Below the pieces are notes generated by a model, which saw only the letters and a program-made list of their open reading frames with translations, did no database searches and had not been told where the DNA came from. A stretch of 64,000 nt of DNA, from positions 1-64,000 of the forward strand of contig JAEWSJ010000009.1 of NCBI GenBank assembly GCA_023398335.1, given 5' to 3'. Origin of the DNA: Bacillota bacterium. GTDB lineage: Bacteria; Bacillota_I; Bacilli_A; RFN20; CAG-288. Shown piece after piece: positions 39,456 to 48,387 of this stretch; position 1 is the first letter of the stretch, and the number at the start of each line of letters is the position of its first letter. Position numbers and translations under genes: made by a program.

Positions 39456-39746
39456 ATGAATTTTGAATTAGATATTCAACTCTTCGCTTCTAAGAAGGGT
39501 GTTGGTTCTACAAAGAACGGCCGTGATTCCGAATCAAAGCGTTTAGGTGCCAAATTATCCGATGGTCAAGTTTGCCATGCAGGATCTATAATTTATCGTC
39601 AAAGAGGAACAAAAGTCCATCCAGGTACCAATACTGGTATTGGTAAAGATGACACTTTATTTGCTCTCATTGATGGTGTTGTTAAGTTTGAAAGACTTGG
39701 AAAAAACAAAACTAAGGTTTCAGTTTATCCAGTTGCTTCAAAGTAA
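39456..39746 (+). CDS. rpmA: 50S ribosomal protein L27, with Prp-cleaved extension
   Basis: A 96-residue L27. The first ten residues (MNFELDIQLF) form the extension cleaved by Prp, leaving Ala11 of ASKKG as the mature N-terminus, which reaches toward the tRNA ends at the peptidyl-transferase centre. The P1 region reads IQLF instead of the LQFF usual in Bacillota. The core (GSIIYRQRGTKVHPG) is normal. Ribosome site AGAGGTG. Confidence 0.96.
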   Translation: MNFELDIQLFASKKGVGSTKNGRDSESKRLGAKLSDGQVCHAGSIIYRQRGTKVHPGTNTGIGKDDTLFALIDGVVKFERLGKNKTKVSVYPVASK

Positions 39747-39758
39747 TAAAATTATTAA

Positions 39759-39789
39759 ATAGGCCCTCATTTATTTAGGGCCTTTTTTG
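39759..39789 (+). terminator. Intrinsic terminator after rpmA
   Basis: Perfect stem AGGCCCT/AGGGCCT with 9-base loop followed by TTTTTT. It separates rplU-prp-rpmA from obgE. Confidence 0.9.
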
Positions 39790-39842
39790 TTGTATAGTTA
39801 GTATGTATTGTGAAAGCGATGTAATCGTAAGAGGTGAATGAT

Positions 39843-41132
39843 ATGTGGATTGATAAAGCTAAGATTTATCTTGTTGCAGGAAAAGGTGGCGATGGCTCCA
39901 TTTCTTTTAGACATGAAAAATTTATAGAACATGGTGGGCCTAACGGCGGAAATGGTGGACGCGGTGGTAGTATATATTTCCGTGCGAAAAAAGGTATTAA
40001 TTCTCTTTCACAATATAAACATGCTATTAAAGTAAAAGCGGAAGATGGCGATAAAGGACATGCTAAATTAATGTATGGACGTGATGCCAAGGATATATAT
40101 CTAGATGTTCCATGTGGTACTGTAATAACAACGCTTAGCGGTGAAGTAATTGCTGATTTATCTGAAGATCAAGAAACTTTTTTGATTTGTAAAGGTGGAC
40201 GTGGGGGCCGAGGAAATGCTTGTTTTGTGAGTTCGACTAATAGGACTCCTCGAACAGCTGAAAATGGTACTCCAGGTGAAAAGAAAGACTTATATCTTGA
40301 ACTTAAGCTTTTAGCTGATGTCGGTTTAGTTGGTTTACCAAGTGTTGGAAAATCAACTCTTTTATCTGTTATATCTCGTGCTAAACCTGAAATTGCTGCT
40401 TATTCATTTACAACAATTACACCAAATATTGGTGTGGTTTATTTAAGTGATGATCAAACATTTGTTTGTGCTGATTTACCGGGAATTATTGAAGGAGCCC
40501 ATTTAGGAAAAGGATTAGGCTTAACCTTTTTACGTCATATTGAACGCTGTCGTGTAATTATTCATGTCGTTGATATATCTAGCGAAGAGAACGATCCTTT
40601 TGAATCGTTTAAGAAAATTAATTCTGAACTAGAATCATATAATATGGACTTATTGAAACGTCCAATGCTTATTGCGATTAATAAAATGGATTGCCAAGGT
40701 TCTAAAGAAAAAGCTGAATTATTTAAGAATAAATTAGAAAAAGAATATGGCGATAAATACAAAACATTCGAAATATCTACTTTAGAAAAGAAAGGCTTAA
40801 AGCCACTCATTAGAGAGGCATATGAATTGGTCCAAACCACTCCAAAATTTGTCTTGTACAAGATGGATAATACTCTTGAAGCTACATATGACGCGAAAAA
40901 ACTTGTTGGTCCGATTTTCAAGATCATGAAATTAGGAAACAATCATTATAAAATTGTTGGTGAAAGAGTTGAAAAGACATTTAAACTTATCAATATTACG
41001 ACCGATGAAGGCATGATGAAGTTGTTATCATATTTAAATGATATTGGTGTTGATGCTGAACTTAGAAAATTAGGAGCGCGTGATGGTTCTTTGATTGAAC
41101 TATGTGACTTCGAATTCGAATATTTCAATTAA
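39843..41132 (+). CDS. obgE: Ribosome-assembly GTPase ObgE/CgtA
   Basis: A 429-residue Obg GTPase. The glycine-rich Obg fold (MWIDKAKIYLVAGKGGDGSI onward, to about 158) is followed by the G domain with G1 GLPSVGKST, G3 DLPGIIEGAH and G4 NKMD, and a C-terminal OCT domain as in other Bacilli. It acts in 50S maturation and stress control. The ATG at 39843 has AGAGGTG 6-7 bp upstream; an in-frame GTG at 39834 overlaps that site and is unlikely. Confidence 0.96.
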   Translation: MWIDKAKIYLVAGKGGDGSISFRHEKFIEHGGPNGGNGGRGGSIYFRAKKGINSLSQYKHAIKVKAEDGDKGHAKLMYGRDAKDIYLDVPCGTVITTLSGEVIADLSEDQETFLICKGGRGGRGNACFVSSTNRTPRTAENGTPGEKKDLYLELKLLADVGLVGLPSVGKSTLLSVISRAKPEIAAYSFTTITPNIGVVYLSDDQTFVCADLPGIIEGAHLGKGLGLTFLRHIERCRVIIHVVDISSEENDPFESFKKINSELESYNMDLLKRPMLIAINKMDCQGSKEKAELFKNKLEKEYGDKYKTFEISTLEKKGLKPLIREAYELVQTTPKFVLYKMDNTLEATYDAKKLVGPIFKIMKLGNNHYKIVGERVEKTFKLINITTDEGMMKLLSYLNDIGVDAELRKLGARDGSLIELCDFEFEYFN

Positions 41133-41217
41133 AAAAGTCGCTTAGTGTGCTTAACCCCAATAATTGGACCGAGCAATCGGAAAAATTAAAGGGGTTAAAT
41201 ACATAATTGCGACTTTT
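41132..41217. terminator. 86-nt imperfect hairpin between convergent genes
   Basis: Successive paired blocks are: AAAAGTCGC/GCGACTTTT (41133-41141 with 41209-41217), TTA/TAA, TGTG/TACA, TTAACCCC/GGGGTTAA (41151-41158 with 41191-41198), TAATT/AATTA (41161-41165 with 41184-41188) and CCGA/TCGG (41169-41172 with 41177-41180) closing a GCAA tetraloop on the plus strand. T runs end it on both strands, so it can terminate obgE and the minus-strand glycosyltransferase. It is far longer and more elaborate than other terminators here. Confidence 0.75.
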
Positions 41218-41224
41218 ATTATGC

Positions 41225-42226
41225 TTATTTAGATAAAAGTGAAGAGTAAATTTGTTTTAATCTTTCACCGACTTTTTCAATTGATCTTTCCTCAGCAACT
41301 TTATAGGCGTTGGAAGTCAATGATGTTTGATCTTTTGTAAAGATGTTATCAACAGCTTTATCGAAGTCATCAATTGATCTACATTTATAGGAGTTATCTT
41401 TAGTTAGCCAATCCTGATACACTCCGATATCTCTTGTAATTAGTGGAAGATGAGATGCAAACGCTTCTAATACTACGATTCCTTCTGTTTCTTCTCTAGT
41501 TGGAAAGAGCATTGCAGATGCACGGTGCAAAGCACCATTCATGATATCGCCTTTAATATATCCGGGTAATATTACATTATCTGGTTTGTTTTTTATAACT
41601 TTTAAACAATAAGATGTTGTCAATAATTTATTTAGATAACCAAACCATATAAATTTGACGTCTCTATGATGACGAGCAATTTCCATAAAGTCATCAATTC
41701 CTTTTCTTTTAAAATAAAATCCTACGCCGATAATGACTTTATCGTTTTTCTCTATATTGAACATATTCTCAAAATTTTTGATATTTTCTTCATTTTTTTC
41801 ATATAAAGAAAGAACAATCCCATTTGAAACAGCTTCAACAGGACAATTGACATTTTTGTAATTTTCAATTAGTTTCTTAGAATATTCAGTTGGAGTGATA
41901 ATCAAATCTGCTTTAGTGTACATTCTATTCATCATATGGTTGTAAAACGGAGCCATTAATTGCCAACATCTAAAGGATTCTTTAAAATCTTCATGAGTGG
42001 AATGTCCATGTGCAATTACAGGGATGTTGTTCCTTTTACATTTCTTTAAAAGTGAATAGCTTTTTTGAGCATTAGAGTTTATATGAGCTAAATCATACGT
42101 GTCACTTGGGTCTAGTGTATATTCGATTCCTTGTGATTCTAAAGCTTTCATCTGATGAGATAAAGCACGACCAATTCCTGAATTAGATAGTCCTTTTCTA
42201 TTTTCTAAATATAACAATATTTTCAT
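41225..42226 (-). CDS. GT4 glycosyltransferase, glycolipid-synthase-like
   Basis: A 333-residue GT-B glycosyltransferase of family 4. MKILLYLENRKGLSNSGIGR at the start and HGHSTHEDFKESF with ITPTEYSKKLI resemble the streptococcal CpoA-type diacylglycerol glycolipid synthases. The nucleotide-sugar site is GVGFYFKRKGIDDF and the EX7E motif lies in REETEGIVVLEAFASHLPL. It likely acts at the inner face of the membrane to build glycolipids, which would matter in a cell with a reduced wall. The start at 42226 follows GGAG on the minus strand. It stands alone between plus-strand genes. Confidence 0.82.
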   Translation of the reverse strand: MKILLYLENRKGLSNSGIGRALSHQMKALESQGIEYTLDPSDTYDLAHINSNAQKSYSLLKKCKRNNIPVIAHGHSTHEDFKESFRCWQLMAPFYNHMMNRMYTKADLIITPTEYSKKLIENYKNVNCPVEAVSNGIVLSLYEKNEENIKNFENMFNIEKNDKVIIGVGFYFKRKGIDDFMEIARHHRDVKFIWFGYLNKLLTTSYCLKVIKNKPDNVILPGYIKGDIMNGALHRASAMLFPTREETEGIVVLEAFASHLPLITRDIGVYQDWLTKDNSYKCRSIDDFDKAVDNIFTKDQTSLTSNAYKVAEERSIEKVGERLKQIYSSLLSK

Positions 42227-42361
42227 AATAATAATCTCCACTAATATATAAATTATATCATGTTATTTTCTTTTTAGTCTCTTGTTTTAGCAATATGGTT
42301 ATTTATCTTTATACATTGGCAAAAATAAGTTATAATTTACTTAGAGCTTTGAGAGGTTATT

Positions 42362-42454
42362 ATGAAAACAAAATTCAACAAAATCATATATAGCGTTTTA
42401 ATTGCTGCTATCTTAATAATTGTTTTATTAGTGATATTGATTTTATCACTATAG
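42362..42454 (+). CDS. 30-residue single-TM small protein
   Basis: A short frame encodes MKTKFNKIIYSVLIAAILII followed by VLLVILILSL, that is, a basic start and one long hydrophobic helix. GAGAGG lies 8 bp before the ATG, and ruvA starts 12 bp after its stop, so it is probably translated on the same transcript. Not recognised; small membrane proteins of this kind have varied roles or could be a leader peptide. Moderate confidence because of its length. Confidence 0.5.
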   Translation: MKTKFNKIIYSVLIAAILIIVLLVILILSL

Positions 42455-42466
42455 TGGGAGATACAT

Positions 42467-43030
42467 ATGTATTTTTATTTAAGAGGAACTATTGTCTTAC
42501 ATCAAAAGAACAGCATTGTTATTGAATGTAATGGTGTTGGTTATGAAGTGTTTGTCTCTCATCCGGAAGAATATATTATTGGCGATATGATGCTTGTTTA
42601 CACTTCTTTTTATGTAAGAGAAGATGAGCAATTTTTAGTTGGATTTAAATCGTTTGAAGAGAAGATGCTATTCAACAAATTAGTATCGGTAAAAGGCGTT
42701 GGACCAAAAACTGCAATTTCTGCTTTGGGTTCGACCACGCCTTCTTTACTTATAGATGCAATTGATAGAAATGATATTATTTATCTTAAGAAACTCAATG
42801 GTATTGGAAATAAAGCTGCAACACAAATTATTCTTGATTTGCGTGGCAAATTACTGAAAAATGATGCTAAAACAGGTGATAAAGCATTAGATGATGCGGT
42901 TGATGGGTTGAGATCTTTTGGCTTTAAAACTAATGAAATTAATTCAGTTCTTGAGAAAATTCAGGAACGTGGTTTATCTTGCGAAGAATATATTAAGAGA
43001 GCTTTGTCTCTTCTTTCTAGTGGTAAATAA
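42467..43030 (+). CDS. ruvA: Holliday junction DNA helicase subunit RuvA
   Basis: A 187-residue RuvA. The N-terminal OB fold begins MYFYLRGTIVLHQKNSIVIE; helix-hairpin-helix motifs follow (LVSVKGVGPKTAISALG and LKKLNGIGNKAATQIILDL); the C-terminal domain III that contacts RuvB closes the protein. RuvA tetramers bind four-way junctions. GGGAGA precedes the start; ruvB starts 2 bp after its stop. Confidence 0.95.
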   Translation: MYFYLRGTIVLHQKNSIVIECNGVGYEVFVSHPEEYIIGDMMLVYTSFYVREDEQFLVGFKSFEEKMLFNKLVSVKGVGPKTAISALGSTTPSLLIDAIDRNDIIYLKKLNGIGNKAATQIILDLRGKLLKNDAKTGDKALDDAVDGLRSFGFKTNEINSVLEKIQERGLSCEEYIKRALSLLSSGK

Positions 43031-43032
43031 AA

Positions 43033-44049
43033 ATGTTGGATATAATACATGAATTAGAAGACAAAAATGATGATATAGATATTTCTTTACGACCGATAAC
43101 TTTAAATGAATATATTGGTCAATGTTCAATAAAAAAAGAGTTTAATATCTATATTAAAGCGGCGTTACTAAGAAATGAGCCCCTTGATCATATTTTACTT
43201 TATGGACCGCCGGGATTAGGTAAGACAACTCTCGCATATATAATTGCTCATGAAATGAATGCAAATATAAAACTTGTTACCGGACCAAATTTAGAAAGAA
43301 CTGGAGATTTAGCAGCAATACTTTCATCTCTTCAACCTGGAGATATTCTTTTTATTGATGAAATTCATCGAATTCCTGCTGTTATTGAAGAATTACTATA
43401 TGGGGCTATGGAAGATTTTAATTTATCTATAACTGTGGGCAAGGATAGTGAAGCAAGAAATATCAATATACCTTTACCTCCATTCACTTTAATTGGTGCT
43501 ACTACAAAAGCTGGCAGTTTATCATTGCCACTTCGTGAACGGTTTGGCATCTCTGGTCATTTTGAATACTATTCTATCGATGAATTAATGACAATTATTA
43601 TGCGTACTTCTAGAGTTTTTAATTTTCCACTTACTGATGAAGCTGGATATGAAATTGCCTTAAGATCTCGTGGAACTCCTAGAATTGCGAATAAATTATA
43701 TCGTAGAGTTCGTGATTTTGCGACTTTTAATGGGCTTTCTTCAATTGATAAAGAATCAGCTTTAGAAGCATTAAATTCATTAAAGATTGATGAATTAGGT
43801 CTTGATGATGTCGACAGAAAATATTTATTAATATTAATTGATAGATATAATGGAAAACCAACTGGATTAACAAATATTGCAATTGCTATCGGGGAAGATC
43901 CACTAAATTTAGAGGATGTATATGAGCCATATCTTGTAAAAATTGGCTTATTAAATCGCACGAGCCGAGGAAGAATACCAACCAAAAAAGCTTATGAACA
44001 TTTGAAAATGTTGGAAAAATACTCAGGAAATGATACAAAATATTACTAA
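43033..44049 (+). CDS. ruvB: Holliday junction DNA helicase subunit RuvB
   Basis: A 338-residue AAA+ motor. LRPITLNEYIGQ at the N-terminus, Walker A GPPGLGKTTLA, Walker B LFIDEIHR, sensor 1 IGATTKAGSL with arginine finger RERFG, and the winged-helix end (YLVKIGLLNRTSRGRIPTK). It drives branch migration with RuvA. No ruvC is seen nearby, as in most Bacillota, which use RecU. Confidence 0.97.
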   Translation: MLDIIHELEDKNDDIDISLRPITLNEYIGQCSIKKEFNIYIKAALLRNEPLDHILLYGPPGLGKTTLAYIIAHEMNANIKLVTGPNLERTGDLAAILSSLQPGDILFIDEIHRIPAVIEELLYGAMEDFNLSITVGKDSEARNINIPLPPFTLIGATTKAGSLSLPLRERFGISGHFEYYSIDELMTIIMRTSRVFNFPLTDEAGYEIALRSRGTPRIANKLYRRVRDFATFNGLSSIDKESALEALNSLKIDELGLDDVDRKYLLILIDRYNGKPTGLTNIAIAIGEDPLNLEDVYEPYLVKIGLLNRTSRGRIPTKKAYEHLKMLEKYSGNDTKYY

Positions 44050-44102
44050 AGATTTATTTTTATTTATTATATATATTAATATATATAAATCATATATAAA
44101 TC

Positions 44103-44131
44103 TTGAATTATGTTCATTTTAATGGTAAAGT
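44103..44131 (+). promoter_or_regulatory. Putative promoter of the secDF transcript
   Basis: TTGAAT (44103-44108), 17-bp spacer, TAAAGT (44126-44131) preceded by TGG, about 75 bp before the secDF start. Confidence 0.5.
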
Positions 44132-44204
44132 TATAAGCGTGTAATTTTGTAATTAATTTACAATTTTCTGGCAAATAATGTTGTTGGATGTAGAAAGGGA
44201 ATAT

Positions 44205-46697
44205 ATGCGAAGATTTTGGGCCTTTATATGTATGGTTTGTTCACTTCTTGTTGTAGTATTATTTAACTCTCAAGCGGTAATAAATGGATTTAATACTTCA
44301 TTAGAATATAGTGGAGGTAGAGAAGTAGTCTTTCAATTGACTGAAAGAGAAGGTGGAATTAATTTAACTTCATCTTATATTTCCGATAAAATTATGGGAC
44401 GCTTAGATTTAGCCGGTGCGAATAATAGTCGTGTCGAAGTAGTTAAGTCTGAAGATTCCAATCCTTCTTTCGAAGTTCGTGTATCAGTTTCTACTAATAC
44501 TACATCTGAATATAACAATATTGTTCGTATATTAAAAAGTAATACCGGTAATACTTCATTATCAATTTCTACTGCAACTGATTACGTTGTTAAGGGAAGT
44601 GATTTTTTTGATTTTGATAAAGATATAATGCAACTTAATTACAATGGTGTTTCTCCACTTCCTGCTTTTGTTGTTGGTTCTACAACAGTATTCGATGAGT
44701 TAAAAAATAAAGCAGCTGAAGCTGAAAGTGAAGATGTTAAAAAAACATTATATGTTTGGGAAAACAAAACCGATGAAGATACATATGACACTGCATTTGG
44801 TAAAGAAAATGGGCGTGAAGATGTAAAAGCTAAAATTATTGCTACATTATCTGTTGATGATTATGATTCTACAAATGAAATTATCAATATTTCAAAAGAT
44901 GAAGCTGGTAATGAATTTACTATCTCATCTGCTCGTTCCTATGTTAATGCAAGAAATGCCACTGATTATGGTTTTGATATTGAATTTTTATACGATAATT
45001 ATATTAAAGCTTCTTATCCAACAAATGCCTTAACATTATCTATTGTTGGTTTCTGTGCTGGAATTGCATTGTTGTTTGTTGGACTTTCATTATTATATGG
45101 CTTCTCTGGACTTGTTTCATCGGTAAGTATTCTATTTGGAAGTTTGATTCAAGCAATGATATTCTCTTTCTTAGGATTTGAGTTTACCCCTATTTCTATT
45201 TCTGCTATGGTATTAACTGTCGGCTTGGCTTCATTTATACAATTTAACTATTTTGAAAGAATTAAAGCTGAATTATCCAAGGGCAGAACAATTAATAAAG
45301 CTAATTCAGAAGGTTATAGAAAATCGTTTGCTGTTACCTTAGACTCTTGTGTCATTATTTTCTTTACAAGTTTATTTGCTTTCTTACTTGGAAAAGGAAT
45401 GATTAGAACATTTGCTGGTGTTGCTCTTATTGGTTCATTAACAACTTTCTTGATCGTAAATTATTTCTCAAAGTGGATGATGTATTGGTTAACAACCGCC
45501 CCATTCTTTAATAAAGGAAATAGAACTTTTGGTCTTAGATTAGACAATAAAGGTTTAATTGTTAAATTAAAGAAAGACAATTATATAAATAACAATAATG
45601 CTAAGAAGAATCGCAACATATCATTTATTTCATTAGCTGCTTCAATAGGCATTTGTGCAATATCTGTGCTTGCAATTTCATTATCGTCTGGGGTCTCAAA
45701 TATATTTAATAACTCTGGTGATTATGGTCAAACATATCGTCTAGACGCAAAATTTACAACACTAAGATCAATTTCTGATGACAATACAGTTGTTGATGCT
45801 ACTGAATTCATCGATGCAATTCAAACTGCTGATACAACATTAAGCAAATTAAACGATATAGTTGTTTCAACCACATTCAATCGTGTTGAAACTGTTGATG
45901 AAAACTACGTTGATACCTATACTTCATATGTATCTTTAGAAACCAATAGATTATTAACTGATGATGAATTTGGTGCCTTTAGATCTATTGTTGAAGGGTT
46001 TGATTGGTCTGCTGGTTATTCTGCAGAAACAAAAGTTACAAGTAGTGTTTCAAAAACAGGTGAATCGGTTCATAATTCAAATTCGATGTTCTTGATTTTA
46101 GGCTTAACAATAATCTTTGCTGCAACATATTATTTACTTAGATATGGTATTAGTGTTGCTTTATCTAGCATTATTACTTCAACCATACCTACTGTTCTTA
46201 CAGTTGCGTTACTTGCTATAACTAGATTACCAGTTAATTCAACCTCATTATTCTCAATATTAATTGGATTAATGATTATTAATATCTTATATTTAACAAT
46301 ATTTGCTAGAAATAAAGAATTAATTAAAGACACAAAGCTTCGTATCTTAACATCAGAACAAAGATTGGAAATTCTCAATCAATCAATTAATTTCTCAATT
46401 GTTCCTACACTTTATACTGCTATTGCTACAATTATAGTTATGATTGTCTTTAGTGCTTTTGTTGGAGTTAATGCAATTACTTTATGCGTTGGTGTTATTC
46501 TTTCTTTAATCCTTGGATTACTTTCCTCATTATTTATTTCACCAAATATGTATTATTTCTTCAAAACTAACATTAAATTCTCACATAAAGTTGATGTCTC
46601 AAAACTTTCGCAAAGTGCGAGAAATAGAAGATTAGCTTTAGAAGAACAAGAGAAAAATGAACCTCGTGAAACTATTGTTCCAGGAATAAACGACTAA
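44205..46697 (+). CDS. secDF: Fused protein-export membrane protein SecDF, divergent
   Basis: An 830-residue fusion of SecD and SecF. Each half has one N-terminal helix, a large extracytoplasmic domain and five clustered helices. The SecD half is recognised by TVGLASFIQFNYFERIKAEL and the following NKANSEGYRKSFAVTLDS, the SecF half by the matching C-terminal helices. The conserved SecD sequence VDANVLIFERI is replaced by SFIQFNYFERI (Phe for the Asp), and the SecF NDT box by IIN-Ile. These acidic residues are essential for proton-driven pulling in studied SecDF. The start at 44205 follows AGAAAGGGA; the ATG at 44178 lacks a site. Confidence 0.85.
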   Translation: MRRFWAFICMVCSLLVVVLFNSQAVINGFNTSLEYSGGREVVFQLTEREGGINLTSSYISDKIMGRLDLAGANNSRVEVVKSEDSNPSFEVRVSVSTNTTSEYNNIVRILKSNTGNTSLSISTATDYVVKGSDFFDFDKDIMQLNYNGVSPLPAFVVGSTTVFDELKNKAAEAESEDVKKTLYVWENKTDEDTYDTAFGKENGREDVKAKIIATLSVDDYDSTNEIINISKDEAGNEFTISSARSYVNARNATDYGFDIEFLYDNYIKASYPTNALTLSIVGFCAGIALLFVGLSLLYGFSGLVSSVSILFGSLIQAMIFSFLGFEFTPISISAMVLTVGLASFIQFNYFERIKAELSKGRTINKANSEGYRKSFAVTLDSCVIIFFTSLFAFLLGKGMIRTFAGVALIGSLTTFLIVNYFSKWMMYWLTTAPFFNKGNRTFGLRLDNKGLIVKLKKDNYINNNNAKKNRNISFISLAASIGICAISVLAISLSSGVSNIFNNSGDYGQTYRLDAKFTTLRSISDDNTVVDATEFIDAIQTADTTLSKLNDIVVSTTFNRVETVDENYVDTYTSYVSLETNRLLTDDEFGAFRSIVEGFDWSAGYSAETKVTSSVSKTGESVHNSNSMFLILGLTIIFAATYYLLRYGISVALSSIITSTIPTVLTVALLAITRLPVNSTSLFSILIGLMIINILYLTIFARNKELIKDTKLRILTSEQRLEILNQSINFSIVPTLYTAIATIIVMIVFSAFVGVNAITLCVGVILSLILGLLSSLFISPNMYYFFKTNIKFSHKVDVSKLSQSARNRRLALEEQEKNEPRETIVPGIND

Positions 46698-46698
46698 T

Positions 46699-48303
46699 AT
46701 GAATAAGATCTTCGAACAATTACTTCATTACTATAATTTGAGCGAAGAAGAATTCATTAAAAGACAAAACACAAATGGATTGGGAGATATTCCTAATCCT
46801 TTTGTCTTTATGGATAATTTTAGCGAAAAAATAGAATACCTTAAATCTGCTATAATTAATAAGAAGAAAATTGTTATTTATGGCGATTATGATGTGGATG
46901 GAATTACTTCAACATCGATTATTTTGCTTACATTAAAAAAACTTAATATTGATGCAGGATATTTTATTCCATCAAGATATGTTGAAGGATACGGAATTAC
47001 ACAGAATCGAATTGATCAATTCATCGATAAAAAATATGATTTAATTATTACTGTTGATAATGGCGTTAATGCTAGTGATGAAATAAGCTATGCACGAGAT
47101 AACGGAATAGATGTTTTTGTAATAGATCATCATGAAATACTTGGCGATATTCCTAATGCAAATTACATTGTTCATCAATCTTATTGTCATTATGTTGATT
47201 ACAATATTTCTGCTGCATTTCTTTCGTTGCTGGTATCATATGGACTTCTTGGCTACTATGATGATTATTTACTTTCCTTGGCAGGGATTGCAGTATTATC
47301 CGATATGATGCCAATGGTAAATGCAAATTTAGCTTTGGTTAATATTGCAATAAATAGAATAAGGAAAAATAAATATTTACAATATAAGCTTTTGGAAGAT
47401 AGAAATAACAACGATATTGATAAAATATCCTACATTGATATTTCCTTTGATATTATTGCTCCACTTAATGGAATTGGTCGTTATAAAAAAGGTTTAGAAA
47501 CAAACAAAGTTGTTAGTTATTTAGTTTCTTCTTCTAGTGAAGAAATCACTAGTTTATTTAAGTTTATTTCTGAAAATGATGATAAAAAGAAAAATAGACT
47601 TAAGGAATTACGTGGCTTAGTTGATTATCAAAATGATATAAATTCACCTGTATATATAGATATTATTCATAATATTGAAGAAGGATTAATTGGTGGCGTT
47701 ATTAATTCATTATTAAGTTCTTTGAAAAAACCTGTTTTATTACTTACTGAAAGTAGTAAAGATCCAAATGTTTTAGTTGGTTCTTTTAGAAGTACTAAAG
47801 AATATAATCTAATCGATTCATTAGCACATGTTTCAAAGTACTTAATTTCTTCAGGTGGACATCAAAACGCTTGTGGTCTTACGATAAAAAAAGAAAACTA
47901 TGAAGAATTAAGAAAAGGACTTAATGATTATTTTTCAAATTTTTCAGTTAATAAAGACAATGAAAAGTACCTTGTTATTAATGAAAACGATATTAATTTT
48001 GAAACTATTAAAATAATCGATTCATTTGGCCCTTTTGGTACTCAATTTGAATATCCTCATCTCGCTGTATTTGTATCAAAAAAAGATATCGTAAATTCTT
48101 GTAAAAATGATTCTCATTTGATTTCATTTATTAATAATAATAGTAGATATGTATTTTTTTCTTATGATAAATCATTTGATTTGCTACCAAATGAACAAAT
48201 GATATATTTTGTTGGAACTTTAAAAGAATCAATCTATAAAAACCAGCATAATTGTGATTTTATTGTTTCTAAATTCGTCGAAAAAAAAGATGTTGATTAT
48301 TAA
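46699..48303 (+). CDS. recJ: Single-stranded-DNA exonuclease RecJ
   Basis: A 534-residue DHH-family exonuclease. Motifs: IYGDYDVDGITST (Asp cluster), IITVDNGV, VIDHHEI (the DHH box), the mid-protein SLAGIAVLSDMMP, and the DHHA1-type GGHQNACGLTI. The Asp/His ligands for Mn2+ look intact. It lacks the long C-terminal extension found in Bacillus RecJ, so it is a short form. It starts 1 bp after the secDF stop codon, an arrangement common in Bacilli (secDF-recJ). Confidence 0.9.
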   Translation: MNKIFEQLLHYYNLSEEEFIKRQNTNGLGDIPNPFVFMDNFSEKIEYLKSAIINKKKIVIYGDYDVDGITSTSIILLTLKKLNIDAGYFIPSRYVEGYGITQNRIDQFIDKKYDLIITVDNGVNASDEISYARDNGIDVFVIDHHEILGDIPNANYIVHQSYCHYVDYNISAAFLSLLVSYGLLGYYDDYLLSLAGIAVLSDMMPMVNANLALVNIAINRIRKNKYLQYKLLEDRNNNDIDKISYIDISFDIIAPLNGIGRYKKGLETNKVVSYLVSSSSEEITSLFKFISENDDKKKNRLKELRGLVDYQNDINSPVYIDIIHNIEEGLIGGVINSLLSSLKKPVLLLTESSKDPNVLVGSFRSTKEYNLIDSLAHVSKYLISSGGHQNACGLTIKKENYEELRKGLNDYFSNFSVNKDNEKYLVINENDINFETIKIIDSFGPFGTQFEYPHLAVFVSKKDIVNSCKNDSHLISFINNNSRYVFFSYDKSFDLLPNEQMIYFVGTLKESIYKNQHNCDFIVSKFVEKKDVDY

Positions 48304-48387
48304 TAATAAAATTTATTTTTGAATATGTATATTGCTATTAAATAATGGTAGAATAAATAAGTATAAGTATGTGAAAGGAAATAAAGT

